Positions 34,543 to 41,756 of a stretch of 64,000 nucleotides of DNA are shown here, piece after piece (positions within the stretch are counted from its first letter, which is position 1; each line of letters starts with the position of its first letter). Below the pieces are notes generated by a model that did not search any database, was not told the DNA's origin, and worked only from the letters and a program-made list of their open reading frames with translations. Origin of the DNA: CAZICM01 sp964537685 (GTDB lineage: Bacteria; Myxococcota_A; Polyangia; Polyangiales; Polyangiaceae); the NCBI GenBank assembly GCA_964537685.1, contig CAZICM010000043.1:12793-76792 (forward strand). The letters are read 5' to 3'. The position numbers were made by a program, and so were the translations under genes.

Positions 34543-35637
34543 GTGGAAGACCAAGAACGGCCAAGTTCCGTGATGAAGCACGTGATGAACAATAAGAATC
34601 GTTCCGTCGATGGCGATGCTGCGGGCGCTAAGGTCATTCATGTGATCTTTGGCCCCAATGGAGGCCGGGTTTCGGAACCGGTCGCAGGCACGCCCATCGC
34701 ATCCGGCGAGCAGAATGCGGGGGAGCCGCAGGCGGATGCTCAAGGCGTGTTGCCTTTTGCAGGGCGCGAGCCGGTGAGCGATTGGTTTTCGGGCAGCGAG
34801 GTGAGAAAGCTGCTCAATATTTCGGCTGGACGCCTGAGGGCTTTGGATAGGGCGGGGATCGTTAAGCCAAGCGCAAGGCGCAAGGGAAGGCGGGCCTACA
34901 CGTTTTCAGACATCATCGCGCTGAGGGCAGCGAGGGATTTGTTGTCGCGCAAGGTGCGGCTGAAGGATGTGGCGCGGGCCATTGAAAATATCCGGACGAC
35001 GTTGCCGAAGGTGACGAGGCCGCTGTCGGAGTTGCGCATTGTGTCGGATGGGCAGCGGGTGGTGGTGAAGAGCCGGGAAGGCGCATTCGAGCCGCTGACT
35101 GGGCAGATGGTGCTCGATTTTGATGTGAGGGATTTGCGCGATGATGTTGTGCGGGTGCTGCGTCCGGTGGTGGGCAAAGAGCGGGCGCGGGCTGCGTATG
35201 AGCTGTATGTGCGCGCCAATGAGCTCGATGAAATGGCGGGGACGATCGAAGAAGCCGAGGCTTTGTATAGGCGGGCGGTGGAGATCGATCCGTATTTGGC
35301 GATTGCGTATACGAACCTGGGCAACATTTGCTTTCGGCGCAATGACGAGGCGGAAGCGGAGGCGCTTTACCGAAAGGCGCTGGAGATCGATGTGGTGCAG
35401 CCGGAGGCGCAATACAACTTGGGTTATTTGATGCTCGAGAATGGACGCGCGGCCGAGGCGGTGGACTATTTCCGGGGGGCGATCCGGAGCGATCCTAGGT
35501 TTGCGGATGCGTATTTTAATTTGGCGATGGCGTATGAGCAGCTTGGGGAGCCGGAGAATGCTCAGCCTTGTTGGCGGCGCTATTTGGAGATTGAGCCGTC
35601 GGGGACCTGGGCCGAGATCGCCCGTAAACATCTCTAA
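34543..35637 (+). CDS. MerR-type helix-turn-helix protein with TPR repeats
   Basis: 364 residues from a GTG at 34543 (ATG ten codons later is an alternative). Residues about 78-150 form a MerR-like winged helix (FSGSEVRKLLNISAGRLRALDRAGIVKPSARRKGRRAYTFSDIIALR). The second half (about 225-364) has four TPR units (for example AEALYRRAVEIDPYLAIAYTNLGNICFRR). No effector-binding cysteines. It probably is a transcription regulator whose partners dock on the TPRs; this architecture is common in Myxococcota. The palindromic element begins one base after its stop codon. Confidence 0.85.
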   Translation: MEDQERPSSVMKHVMNNKNRSVDGDAAGAKVIHVIFGPNGGRVSEPVAGTPIASGEQNAGEPQADAQGVLPFAGREPVSDWFSGSEVRKLLNISAGRLRALDRAGIVKPSARRKGRRAYTFSDIIALRAARDLLSRKVRLKDVARAIENIRTTLPKVTRPLSELRIVSDGQRVVVKSREGAFEPLTGQMVLDFDVRDLRDDVVRVLRPVVGKERARAAYELYVRANELDEMAGTIEEAEALYRRAVEIDPYLAIAYTNLGNICFRRNDEAEAEALYRKALEIDVVQPEAQYNLGYLMLENGRAAEAVDYFRGAIRSDPRFADAYFNLAMAYEQLGEPENAQPCWRRYLEIEPSGTWAEIARKHL

Positions 35638-35760
35638 GAGGGCATCCTACAGGGCTACTGCGGGTTTCATATCTTCGGTCAACCTCCGTCACCGTACAAT
35701 GTACGGCTCCGTCGGTTTCCCTAGCTATGAAACCCTCGTTACGCCCTGTAGGACACCCTC
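35638..35760 (-). repeat. Large palindromic structured element, copy A
   Basis: About 123 nt that fold into one long hairpin. Outer arms 35638-35655 and 35743-35760 pair at 16 of 18 positions (the other two are wobble pairs on the minus strand), next arms 35662-35671 (GGGTTTCATA) and 35726-35735 (TATGAAACCC) pair fully, and the tip is CCGTACAATGTACGG (35692-35706). It is homologous over its whole length, in minus orientation, to 62021-62142. The 56-nt centre matches at 50 of 56 positions and the six changes form three compensatory pairs. It lies between convergent genes, starting 17 bp after the PEGA lipoprotein stop codon, so it would also be the 3' end of that mRNA. Confidence 0.85.
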
Positions 35761-35777
35761 TAAAACAGCAATTTGAA

Positions 35778-36188
35778 TCACTTCTTTTTGGGATCGGGGG
35801 GCGGCTGGTTTTCGTTGATGGGAGGAGGCAGATCGCTCTTGACCGTCCTGCCTTCGTTGGGGGCGAGCGTAACGGAGAGGGTGCGATTGCCGCCGCGTTC
35901 ATCGACAAAGGTCACTTCGTGGGATCCCGGCGAAACTTTGTAGCCTGAGATAGGTGTCTTTCCGATGGGCTTTCCATCGAGCAGAATCTCGGTTTCGCGA
36001 TCGGCTTGAACATCGAGAAAAGCCACGTCTTCTTCGGTGGCGGGCTCATCATTGACGGGCTCGTCCGAAGGCGGCGGAGGCGCCTTTACGTCTGTATTGG
36101 CCGAGCTTCCTCCACATGCGGCAAGGCTCAAGAAAAGAGCGATTGACAGGGCGGAATACCAATAGCGGCGGCTGCATATGCTCTGCAT
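35778..36188 (-). CDS. PEGA-domain lipoprotein
   Basis: 136 residues. Lipobox LAAC (Cys about 25), a Pro/Asp/Glu-rich linker, then a PEGA domain (ADRETEILLDGKPIGKTPISGYKVSPGSHEVTFVDERGG), a small beta-sandwich found in surface proteins and kinases. The C-terminus is Pro/Lys-rich. Monocistronic, minus strand; its transcript would end in the palindromic element. Confidence 0.85.
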   Translation of the reverse strand: MQSICSRRYWYSALSIALFLSLAACGGSSANTDVKAPPPPSDEPVNDEPATEEDVAFLDVQADRETEILLDGKPIGKTPISGYKVSPGSHEVTFVDERGGNRTLSVTLAPNEGRTVKSDLPPPINENQPPPDPKKK

Positions 36189-36306
36189 TGCTCCATGCTA
36201 ACAGCATTCGCGCGGACGCTGATGATTGGGATGCTTTTGGACATGGCTTCCAAAACGATTTCTTTCCTGTCCTACCGTTAAACAATTTGCGGCATACTGC
36301 CGCGCC

Positions 36307-37452
36307 ATGAGTGAATCGAATTCCACGCCGCTTCAAGCGACAGGCTACCCACCGGGTGGTGCTCCACCCCCAGCTCCTCCCGGCGGATATGGTCCGCCTC
36401 CTGCCCCGCCGGGCGGATTCGGAGGGCCTCCGGGTGACGGTGGAGGCGGCGGATTTGGTGGGCCTCCTCCAGGTGGGTTTGGTGGGCCTCCAGGCGATCA
36501 GCCTCCTCCGGGCGGCTTTGGTGGGCCTCCTCCAGGTGGGTTTGGCGGGCCTCCTCCAGGCGGATTTGGCGGACCTCCTCCAGGCGGATTTGGCGGACCT
36601 CCTCCGGGGGGTGGTTATGGGCCTCCTCCAGGCGGATTTGGTGGACCTCCTATGGGTTCGCCTCTGCCTCCCAAGAAGAGCGGCCCAAATATCGGCCTTA
36701 TTTTAGGCATTGGATGCGTTGGACTTCTGCTGCTGGGCGGTATCGGCGCGGGCGTTGCTGTGTACTTCACGCGGAAGGCAGCGACGACGATTGCAACGAC
36801 GCTCTCGAGCGCAACAGCGATTACGCCGACGGGTACGGGAGGCTCGACCAATCCAGTGTTCCCGTCCGCGGGCGATCTAAAAGCCGAAGTGATCGATATG
36901 CGGCACTACAAGGCCGACTACGGCAAGGCGCGTCATTTCATCGGCGAGATTGTCAATACCGGCACGGCGCCGATCGGGTTTCTGTCTGTGAAGGTGACGC
37001 TATTTGATGCCAGCAATACAGCGGTGGACAGCGGGACGTGCACAAGCATTTTCCGCACGCTGGAACCCGGTGAGAAAGTTCCGTGCGCGCTCACTGTGTT
37101 TAAGGGGGAAAATTTTACGACCTTCAAGACCGAGGTAAAACCTCAGCCCGCGTATTTGCGCGGCTCGCCTGCAAAGCTTGAGATTACCGATATCAAGCTC
37201 ACGCCGAAGCGGGGATACCAGCCGTATCAAGTCGAAGGAAAGATCACGAACAAGGATTCGTTTAAGGCGAAAAATGTGTGGGTGATCGCGTCTTTGTACA
37301 ATGCGCAGAACAAGATCGTCGGTGCCGATCAGACGATTATTGCTGGCAACGATTTGGATCCCGGGCAAGGCGCATTGTTTACGGCGAAGATCTATAACGT
37401 CGCCGAGAAGCCCGAGACCTATAAGGTGAAGGCTGTTGGCTACGGCGACTAA
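36307..37452 (+). CDS. Membrane protein with PPGGFGG repeats and FxLYD domain
   Basis: 381 residues from the ATG at 36307. The N-terminal 115 residues are a low-complexity Gly/Pro/Phe region made of PPPGGFGG repeats, encoded by near-identical 24-bp units between about 36400 and 36660. One transmembrane helix follows (about 122-148, IGLILGIGCVGLLLLGGIGAG). The C-terminal half has two beta-sandwich units of the FxLYD type (VKVTLFDASNTAV and VWVIASLYNAQNKIV), usually extracytoplasmic. The Pro-rich part would be cytoplasmic and could bind partners or phase-separate, which is inference. Confidence 0.75.
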   Translation: MSESNSTPLQATGYPPGGAPPPAPPGGYGPPPAPPGGFGGPPGDGGGGGFGGPPPGGFGGPPGDQPPPGGFGGPPPGGFGGPPPGGFGGPPPGGFGGPPPGGGYGPPPGGFGGPPMGSPLPPKKSGPNIGLILGIGCVGLLLLGGIGAGVAVYFTRKAATTIATTLSSATAITPTGTGGSTNPVFPSAGDLKAEVIDMRHYKADYGKARHFIGEIVNTGTAPIGFLSVKVTLFDASNTAVDSGTCTSIFRTLEPGEKVPCALTVFKGENFTTFKTEVKPQPAYLRGSPAKLEITDIKLTPKRGYQPYQVEGKITNKDSFKAKNVWVIASLYNAQNKIVGADQTIIAGNDLDPGQGALFTAKIYNVAEKPETYKVKAVGYGD

Positions 37453-37521
37453 TTTCACCACATGAGTGCGCCCCCCACTTCGCCCTCCCCTATCGATTAA
37501 AACGTGTAGACTGCGCTCGTT

Positions 37522-38745
37522 GTGAGCGATCAAAACCTATCTAGGCGATTGGCCTCCGGCATCGTCGATACGCTGAAGGCCCGCGGTCATATTCTCATCG
37601 TAAAAGGCGGAACTTCCTCTCTCGCACGCGAGATCGAAGAGCAGGTTGCGGAAACGCTTGCGTCGATTATTCCTCGCATCGTTCCGCGCAGCGAAGTGGA
37701 AGGCGAAGTCACAAGCACCTTTGGCCACGAGGATGTGGACGATGAGGTGGAAGATCTCGTGGATGACATCACGGCAACGCTGATGGACTCCGATCATGTG
37801 GAAGATGTCTTCGCGGAGGACAATGTCATCGCGCGCGATATCTTTAGGGTTGCGCGTGACATTCTGCTGAGCCGCGAGGCGCTGGAGCGGGGCGCGGATG
37901 AGATTGCCGTGCATGTCAAGCTGGACACGCTTGGTTATGTGCCGGCAGAAGTGGCGAAGAACGCATCAATCACTCTGCTTCGCGAAGCGATGACGCGCGC
38001 GGCCGCGGATGTGGAAGCGGATGTGATTGCGTTTGAATACGATACACGCGAGGTGAGCTTCGATTTGCGGGGCGGCGGCGCGGAGCGAAGGCAAGCGCTG
38101 ATGGAGAAGGTGGCCTCGAGGCTGACAGATTTGGTGAATGCCGGGATTGCGAAGCTGCCGACGATTGAGCGCACGCTCAAGCTGTCTCACGAGACAACGG
38201 CGCGCGATCGGGTGGCGCTCAAACCCCAAATCGATGCCATTGCGCAGGCAACGCTGCTGCCGCTGGGCTGCGCGGCAACGTGGGGTTTCGCCGATCCTAA
38301 AAGCATCAAGGTGATCTTCACGCCGCTGTCGGAAAGCGATGCGAATGAAGTGGATAAAGGGATGCTGCCTTTCGAGAAGGAAGTGCGGGCGCTGCTGAAG
38401 GGGGCGGAGCTGGAAGGGCCAGCGTTGCCAAAGGAAGCGAAGGCCGTTTCCAAGGCCGCAGCGGCGCCTGTATCAGCGGGCAAGAAGCCGGATGTCAAAG
38501 CCGTGACAAAAGACGCAGGAACGGCACGATTGCTCGAAGCTCTGGCCGCGATGCCGGCTCCTAAAAAGAAGAAGAAGCCCGAGCCTGAACCCGAGCCGGA
38601 GCCCAAGAAGACGGTGAAGGTGAAGAAGAGCGCTGAGCCGCCGGCATCCGCTAAAAGCGTGAAGAAGAAAAGCGCTGCGGTGAACTCAAAGAGCACGGCC
38701 GCGAAGATTAAAAAGTCGGCGAAGAGCGCAACGAAGAAGCGCTGA
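37522..38745 (+). CDS. Unknown protein with basic low-complexity tail
   Basis: 407 residues starting with GTG at 37522. Residues 1-290 are a helical, partly acidic domain (HEDVDDEVEDLVDDITATLMDSDHVEDVF). Residues 290-407 are an Ala/Lys/Pro/Glu-rich disordered tail ending in Lys-Ser repeats (KSAKSATKKR), reminiscent of histone H1-like tails that bind nucleic acid. No membrane segment. A bidirectional terminator follows the stop codon. Family not recognised. Confidence 0.65.
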   Translation: MSDQNLSRRLASGIVDTLKARGHILIVKGGTSSLAREIEEQVAETLASIIPRIVPRSEVEGEVTSTFGHEDVDDEVEDLVDDITATLMDSDHVEDVFAEDNVIARDIFRVARDILLSREALERGADEIAVHVKLDTLGYVPAEVAKNASITLLREAMTRAAADVEADVIAFEYDTREVSFDLRGGGAERRQALMEKVASRLTDLVNAGIAKLPTIERTLKLSHETTARDRVALKPQIDAIAQATLLPLGCAATWGFADPKSIKVIFTPLSESDANEVDKGMLPFEKEVRALLKGAELEGPALPKEAKAVSKAAAAPVSAGKKPDVKAVTKDAGTARLLEALAAMPAPKKKKKPEPEPEPEPKKTVKVKKSAEPPASAKSVKKKSAAVNSKSTAAKIKKSAKSATKKR

Positions 38746-38761
38746 TAGCCGAGCCAAAAAC

Positions 38762-38803
38762 AAAAGCGCCGCACTTCCTGTTCTGGAAGCGCGGCGCTTT
38801 TTT
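38762..38803 (+). terminator. Rho-independent terminator, bidirectional
   Basis: AAAAGCGCCGC (38762-38772) pairs with GCGGCGCTTTT (38791-38801), with an inner CTTCC/GGAAG stem, followed by TTT; on the opposite strand the A-run gives a matching T-tract. It lies between the convergent 37522 gene and the exbD operon, so it can end both. Confidence 0.9.
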
Positions 38804-38823
38804 ATGAAGGTGAGCAATAAACG

Positions 38824-39291
38824 CTATTGGATTTTCGCAGCGTCTTCGGGCAGTTGAGTGGCCATGCCGATGGTCTCGGCGCCGGCCTGCTTCATGCTGT
38901 CGATGATGGCTACAACGCGACCGTAATTGGTCTTTTCCTCGGCGACCAAGAACACGACGCGATCTTCGAGATTGCGGGGGTTTAGGATTTCGCTCAGGCG
39001 CGGAATGAATTTATCGGTGGTGACCGCTTCACCCCGCTTCCCGGCTTCGATCCTAAGGTTCCCCTGCTCATCAATGCGAACCACAAGCTGGTCTTTTGGA
39101 ACGGCCTTGTTCGCAGGATCTTCGATCACCTCGGTCTGGGGCACGCGCACCGTGATGTCTTTCTCGAGCAGCGGCGTTACCACCATAAAAATGATGAGCA
39201 ACACGAGCACTACGTCAACCAATGGCGTGACGTTGATGTCGGAGTTCGCCGCTCCAGATTTCTGAATCGCTATTTTTTTAGCTCTTCCCAT
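38824..39291 (-). CDS. exbD: ExbD/TolR-family biopolymer transport protein
   Basis: 155 residues. A short cytoplasmic N-terminus, one transmembrane helix with the key aspartate in NVTPLVDVVLVLLIIFMVVTP, then a periplasmic domain. Together with ExbB it converts proton flow into force for TonB. It is the last of the tonB-exbB-exbD-exbD operon. Compared with the other ExbD it has an Ile/Glu-rich domain and a Gln-containing C-terminus; two different ExbD proteins per motor are common in Myxococcota. Confidence 0.93.
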   Translation of the reverse strand: MGRAKKIAIQKSGAANSDINVTPLVDVVLVLLIIFMVVTPLLEKDITVRVPQTEVIEDPANKAVPKDQLVVRIDEQGNLRIEAGKRGEAVTTDKFIPRLSEILNPRNLEDRVVFLVAEEKTNYGRVVAIIDSMKQAGAETIGMATQLPEDAAKIQ

Positions 39292-39314
39292 GCTTCACGC
39301 TCGCGCTTTCGCGT

Positions 39315-39728
39315 CTACTTCTTAATCTCTTGCACGCCCAGGCCAATGCCTTTGGCGCCGCCCTTGCGAACGAGATCCATCGCTTTTCGCACATCACCGA
39401 AAGTGAGCGTTTCATCGCCCTTCAGAAGAATTGGACGCCCAGGCTGAGCCTCCAGCTCCTTGCGAATCGCTTCTTCGATCTTGTCTTCAGCGTACTCGTT
39501 GCTCTCGATCCAGAGTTTCTTGTCGGTCGTCACCGACACGATCAGCGGATCGGTATCTTTCTTCTCTTCATCGGGTTTGTGAACCTGTGGCAGCTTCACA
39601 TCTTTGCCCCGCTGAAGCATCGGCGTGACGACCATGAAGATGATGAGCAAGACGAGCACGACGTCCACCAAAGGCGTGACGTTGATCTCGTTTTTAGGCC
39701 CTTTTTTCGAGCCGGTTGTCATTCCCAT
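39315..39728 (-). CDS. exbD: ExbD/TolR-family biopolymer transport protein
   Basis: 137 residues with the same fold: EINVTPLVDVVLVLLIIFMVVTPMLQRG holds the transmembrane helix and proton-path aspartate. A periplasmic domain with TDPLIVSVTTDKKLWIESNEY follows. It is 23 bp before the second ExbD gene and shares the transmembrane motif almost exactly. This is part of the Ton motor divergent from the TonB-dependent receptor. Confidence 0.93.
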   Translation of the reverse strand: MGMTTGSKKGPKNEINVTPLVDVVLVLLIIFMVVTPMLQRGKDVKLPQVHKPDEEKKDTDPLIVSVTTDKKLWIESNEYAEDKIEEAIRKELEAQPGRPILLKGDETLTFGDVRKAMDLVRKGGAKGIGLGVQEIKK

Positions 39729-39848
39729 CGCAACACCTGCTTTGCATGAGGGAAAAGCGCAGTGTCCCGGGAGCGCGCGGGTACGCCGGAATCAGCTTGT
39801 TCCAGCGAGTTGAACCGCATACACCGCGCGTTCCAATCGGTACCCTGC

Positions 39849-40544
39849 CTACGCCGACTCTTCCTGCTCTTCGTTCTCGCCTTCGCCGGTCAGCTTGCGC
39901 GCCACGATGTCGAGAAACTCGTTGGAGGATTCAGACAAATCCACCGCGCGCGCGTCAACCCAGCCGCTGACGTAGTTGTAGGCCATAACGGCGGGAATCG
40001 CGACCAAGAGGCCGAATGCCGTCGTAACAAGCGCTTCAGCAATACCGGCGGATACCGTGCCAAGACCGCCTGAGCCCGATGCAGCCATGAGCTGGAATGC
40101 GTTGACGATACCCATAACGGTTCCGAGCAATCCAACGAAGGGCGCCGTAGAGCCAACCGTCGCGAGCACACCGTGTCCCCGCTTCATCGATTGCACTTCA
40201 CGGGCAGATTGCCGCTCCAAGGCGCGGGCAACCGCTTCGAAGGTAAGCTCTTGGTTGAAGGCCATGTTGGTCTTGTAGGCGTTAAGCCCCGCGCTGATCA
40301 CGCGGCCCAGGTGACCTACGTCTTTACCTGTGGCAGCCGTTGCGGCGGCTTCTAGATCCCCCGAGACGAGCACGCTGCCGACCTTCTCAGCAAACGACCT
40401 CGATTCGTTGGTACTGCGGCGGTAAACAAACAACCGCTCGCCTAGAACAAGAAGCGATGCGACGGACATGATGCCCATCACAATCACAATCAAACGAGCG
40501 AAGAGGCCCATGTGGCCCCAGAGTTCCGTGAGCGTAAATTGCAT
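39849..40544 (-). CDS. exbB: ExbB/TolQ/MotA-family proton channel protein
   Basis: 231 residues from the ATG at 40544, supported by GGGAGGTG upstream; a longer reading overlapping tonB is unlikely. First transmembrane helix LFARLIVIVMGIMSVASLLVLGERLF; the MotA/ExbB core GVLATVGSTAPFVGLLGTVMGIVNAFQLMA and AEALVTTAFGLLVAIPAVMAYNYV form helices two and three. It forms the pentameric stator of the Ton motor with ExbD. Confidence 0.94.
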   Translation of the reverse strand: MQFTLTELWGHMGLFARLIVIVMGIMSVASLLVLGERLFVYRRSTNESRSFAEKVGSVLVSGDLEAAATAATGKDVGHLGRVISAGLNAYKTNMAFNQELTFEAVARALERQSAREVQSMKRGHGVLATVGSTAPFVGLLGTVMGIVNAFQLMAASGSGGLGTVSAGIAEALVTTAFGLLVAIPAVMAYNYVSGWVDARAVDLSESSNEFLDIVARKLTGEGENEEQEESA

Positions 40545-40596
40545 CGTTCGTCGCACCTCCCAGCGCGTTGTGTCCGGCTGGTAGACAGTAATGTGA

Positions 40597-41385
40597 TTAT
40601 CGAGACGGCAGGACCAGTTTGATGTTGAACACGTAGTCAACGTTGACGGGTTGACCGTTAAACAGCACAGGCGTGTAGCGCCGGCTGTAAAGCGCATCGA
40701 GCACCGCTTGCTTCATGTGCGGCAGCTCTTTAATGACGCGGCAGTTGGTGATGGAGCCGGACGTTGTGATCGTGCAGCGCACGATCATCAGACCTTCCAC
40801 ACGCGCCGCGAGTGCGTCCTTGGTGTACACGGGATCGCGTCCGGACACCATACTCGGGCGGTTCATGCCGGCACCGAACGGAATGGTGACGTTCTGAGGC
40901 TGCACTGTGGGAACAGGCGTTGTGCTGCCCAACTGGCCGCCCACAACACCGCCCACAACTCCACCCTTGACACCGCCCTCAACTCCCCCTTCAACGCCGT
41001 CATCATCGTCCCCGCCTTGGTCTGTGGGCGTGGCTTGTGCCACGTCAACAGGTTTCTCCTCGGGTTTTTCAGTTGATTCGACAAGCGTGTCGGGCTTCTT
41101 AACCACCTCCGGCTCCTTCACCTCGACTTTTTCAACCTTTGGTGTTGACTTGCGCTTCGGAGGCGGGGGTGGTGGCGGTGGAGGCGGCGGAGCTTCTGCC
41201 GGAGGCGGAGCTTCCGCAGCCTGCACGAAGGTCACGTCGACGTTCTTCTTCTTCTCCTCGGGAGGACGACTGCTGATGTAGATCGCCACTCCGACGAGCG
41301 CGACATGCACCGCAGCCGAAAAGAACGCGCCGGACCCAAAACGATTTTTTGCCGCGTTGCTTCGATTGAGAACCGCATCAAACAT
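40597..41385 (-). CDS. tonB: TonB-family energy transducer
   Basis: 262 residues. An N-terminal transmembrane anchor (about 20-40), a Pro-rich stretch (PPPPPPPPPPPKRKSTP) and Glu/Lys/Pro region that spans the periplasm, a Gly/Val repeat (GGVEGGVKGGVVGG), and a C-terminal TonB domain (LMIVRCTITTSGSITNCRVIKELPHMKQAVLDALYSRRYTPV). A pair of cysteines in the C-terminal domain is unusual compared with E. coli TonB but seen in myxobacterial ones. First gene of the Ton operon, divergent from the receptor. Confidence 0.92.
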   Translation of the reverse strand: MFDAVLNRSNAAKNRFGSGAFFSAAVHVALVGVAIYISSRPPEEKKKNVDVTFVQAAEAPPPAEAPPPPPPPPPPPKRKSTPKVEKVEVKEPEVVKKPDTLVESTEKPEEKPVDVAQATPTDQGGDDDDGVEGGVEGGVKGGVVGGVVGGQLGSTTPVPTVQPQNVTIPFGAGMNRPSMVSGRDPVYTKDALAARVEGLMIVRCTITTSGSITNCRVIKELPHMKQAVLDALYSRRYTPVLFNGQPVNVDYVFNIKLVLPSR

Positions 41386-41491
41386 AGCCAGGACTCAGAT
41401 CCACCATTACTAAAGCTCTGTCTCGATCGCGAGTCCTGAACGACAAGAGCCCTTGGAAATTTCACGGCGCCCGCCCAAACCACTGCTCTTC

Positions 41492-41532
41492 ACTGAACTA
41501 AACTGAACTAAACTGAACTAAAACTGAACTAA
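41492..41532. repeat. Four 10-bp direct repeats ACTGAACTAA
   Basis: Perfect copies at 41492, 41502, 41512 and, after one extra base, 41523. The 10-bp period places every CTGAA half-site on the same face of the DNA helix. They run straight into a palindrome that contains the same CTGAA half-site, so together they look like an operator array for one regulator. Confidence 0.85.
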
Positions 41533-41552
41533 ACCTGAATACATGTTCAGGT
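41533..41552. promoter_or_regulatory. Palindromic operator candidate upstream of the receptor
   Basis: ACCTGAATACATGTTCAGGT: perfect 7-bp arms ACCTGAA/TTCAGGT around a 6-bp spacer. The right half GTTCAG resembles, from memory, the LexA consensus of Myxococcus xanthus, and most positions fit; a Ton-system regulator is equally possible. Confidence 0.55.
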
Positions 41553-41756
41553 ACAACGATAAATTCTTGCTCTGAGTGACAATCGGTCTGTTGTTTCGGT
41601 TGCTCCTATTGTAAGCGTATGCGTTATGCGCAAAGCGACCCTGCTTTCACGCGTTCGGCAAAAAAATGATCGAGGCAAATAAATGATCGAATCGCTGCCG
41701 ATTAGAGGGTATGTAGCGCGCCGTTTTCGAGGTCGCCAACATATGGAGCAAACTCC

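Larger units (their letters stand above)
41386..41756. other. Control region between tonB operon and the TonB-dependent receptor
   Basis: 371 bp without genes. It contains the ACTGAACTAA direct repeats (41492-41532), a palindrome (41533-41552), and a second direct repeat AAATGATCGA at 41664-41673 and 41681-41690. AT-rich stretches near 41560-41690 likely hold the receptor promoter, but I could not fix a convincing -35/-10 pair. The receptor uses a GTG with GGAG nine bases upstream. Confidence 0.6.
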
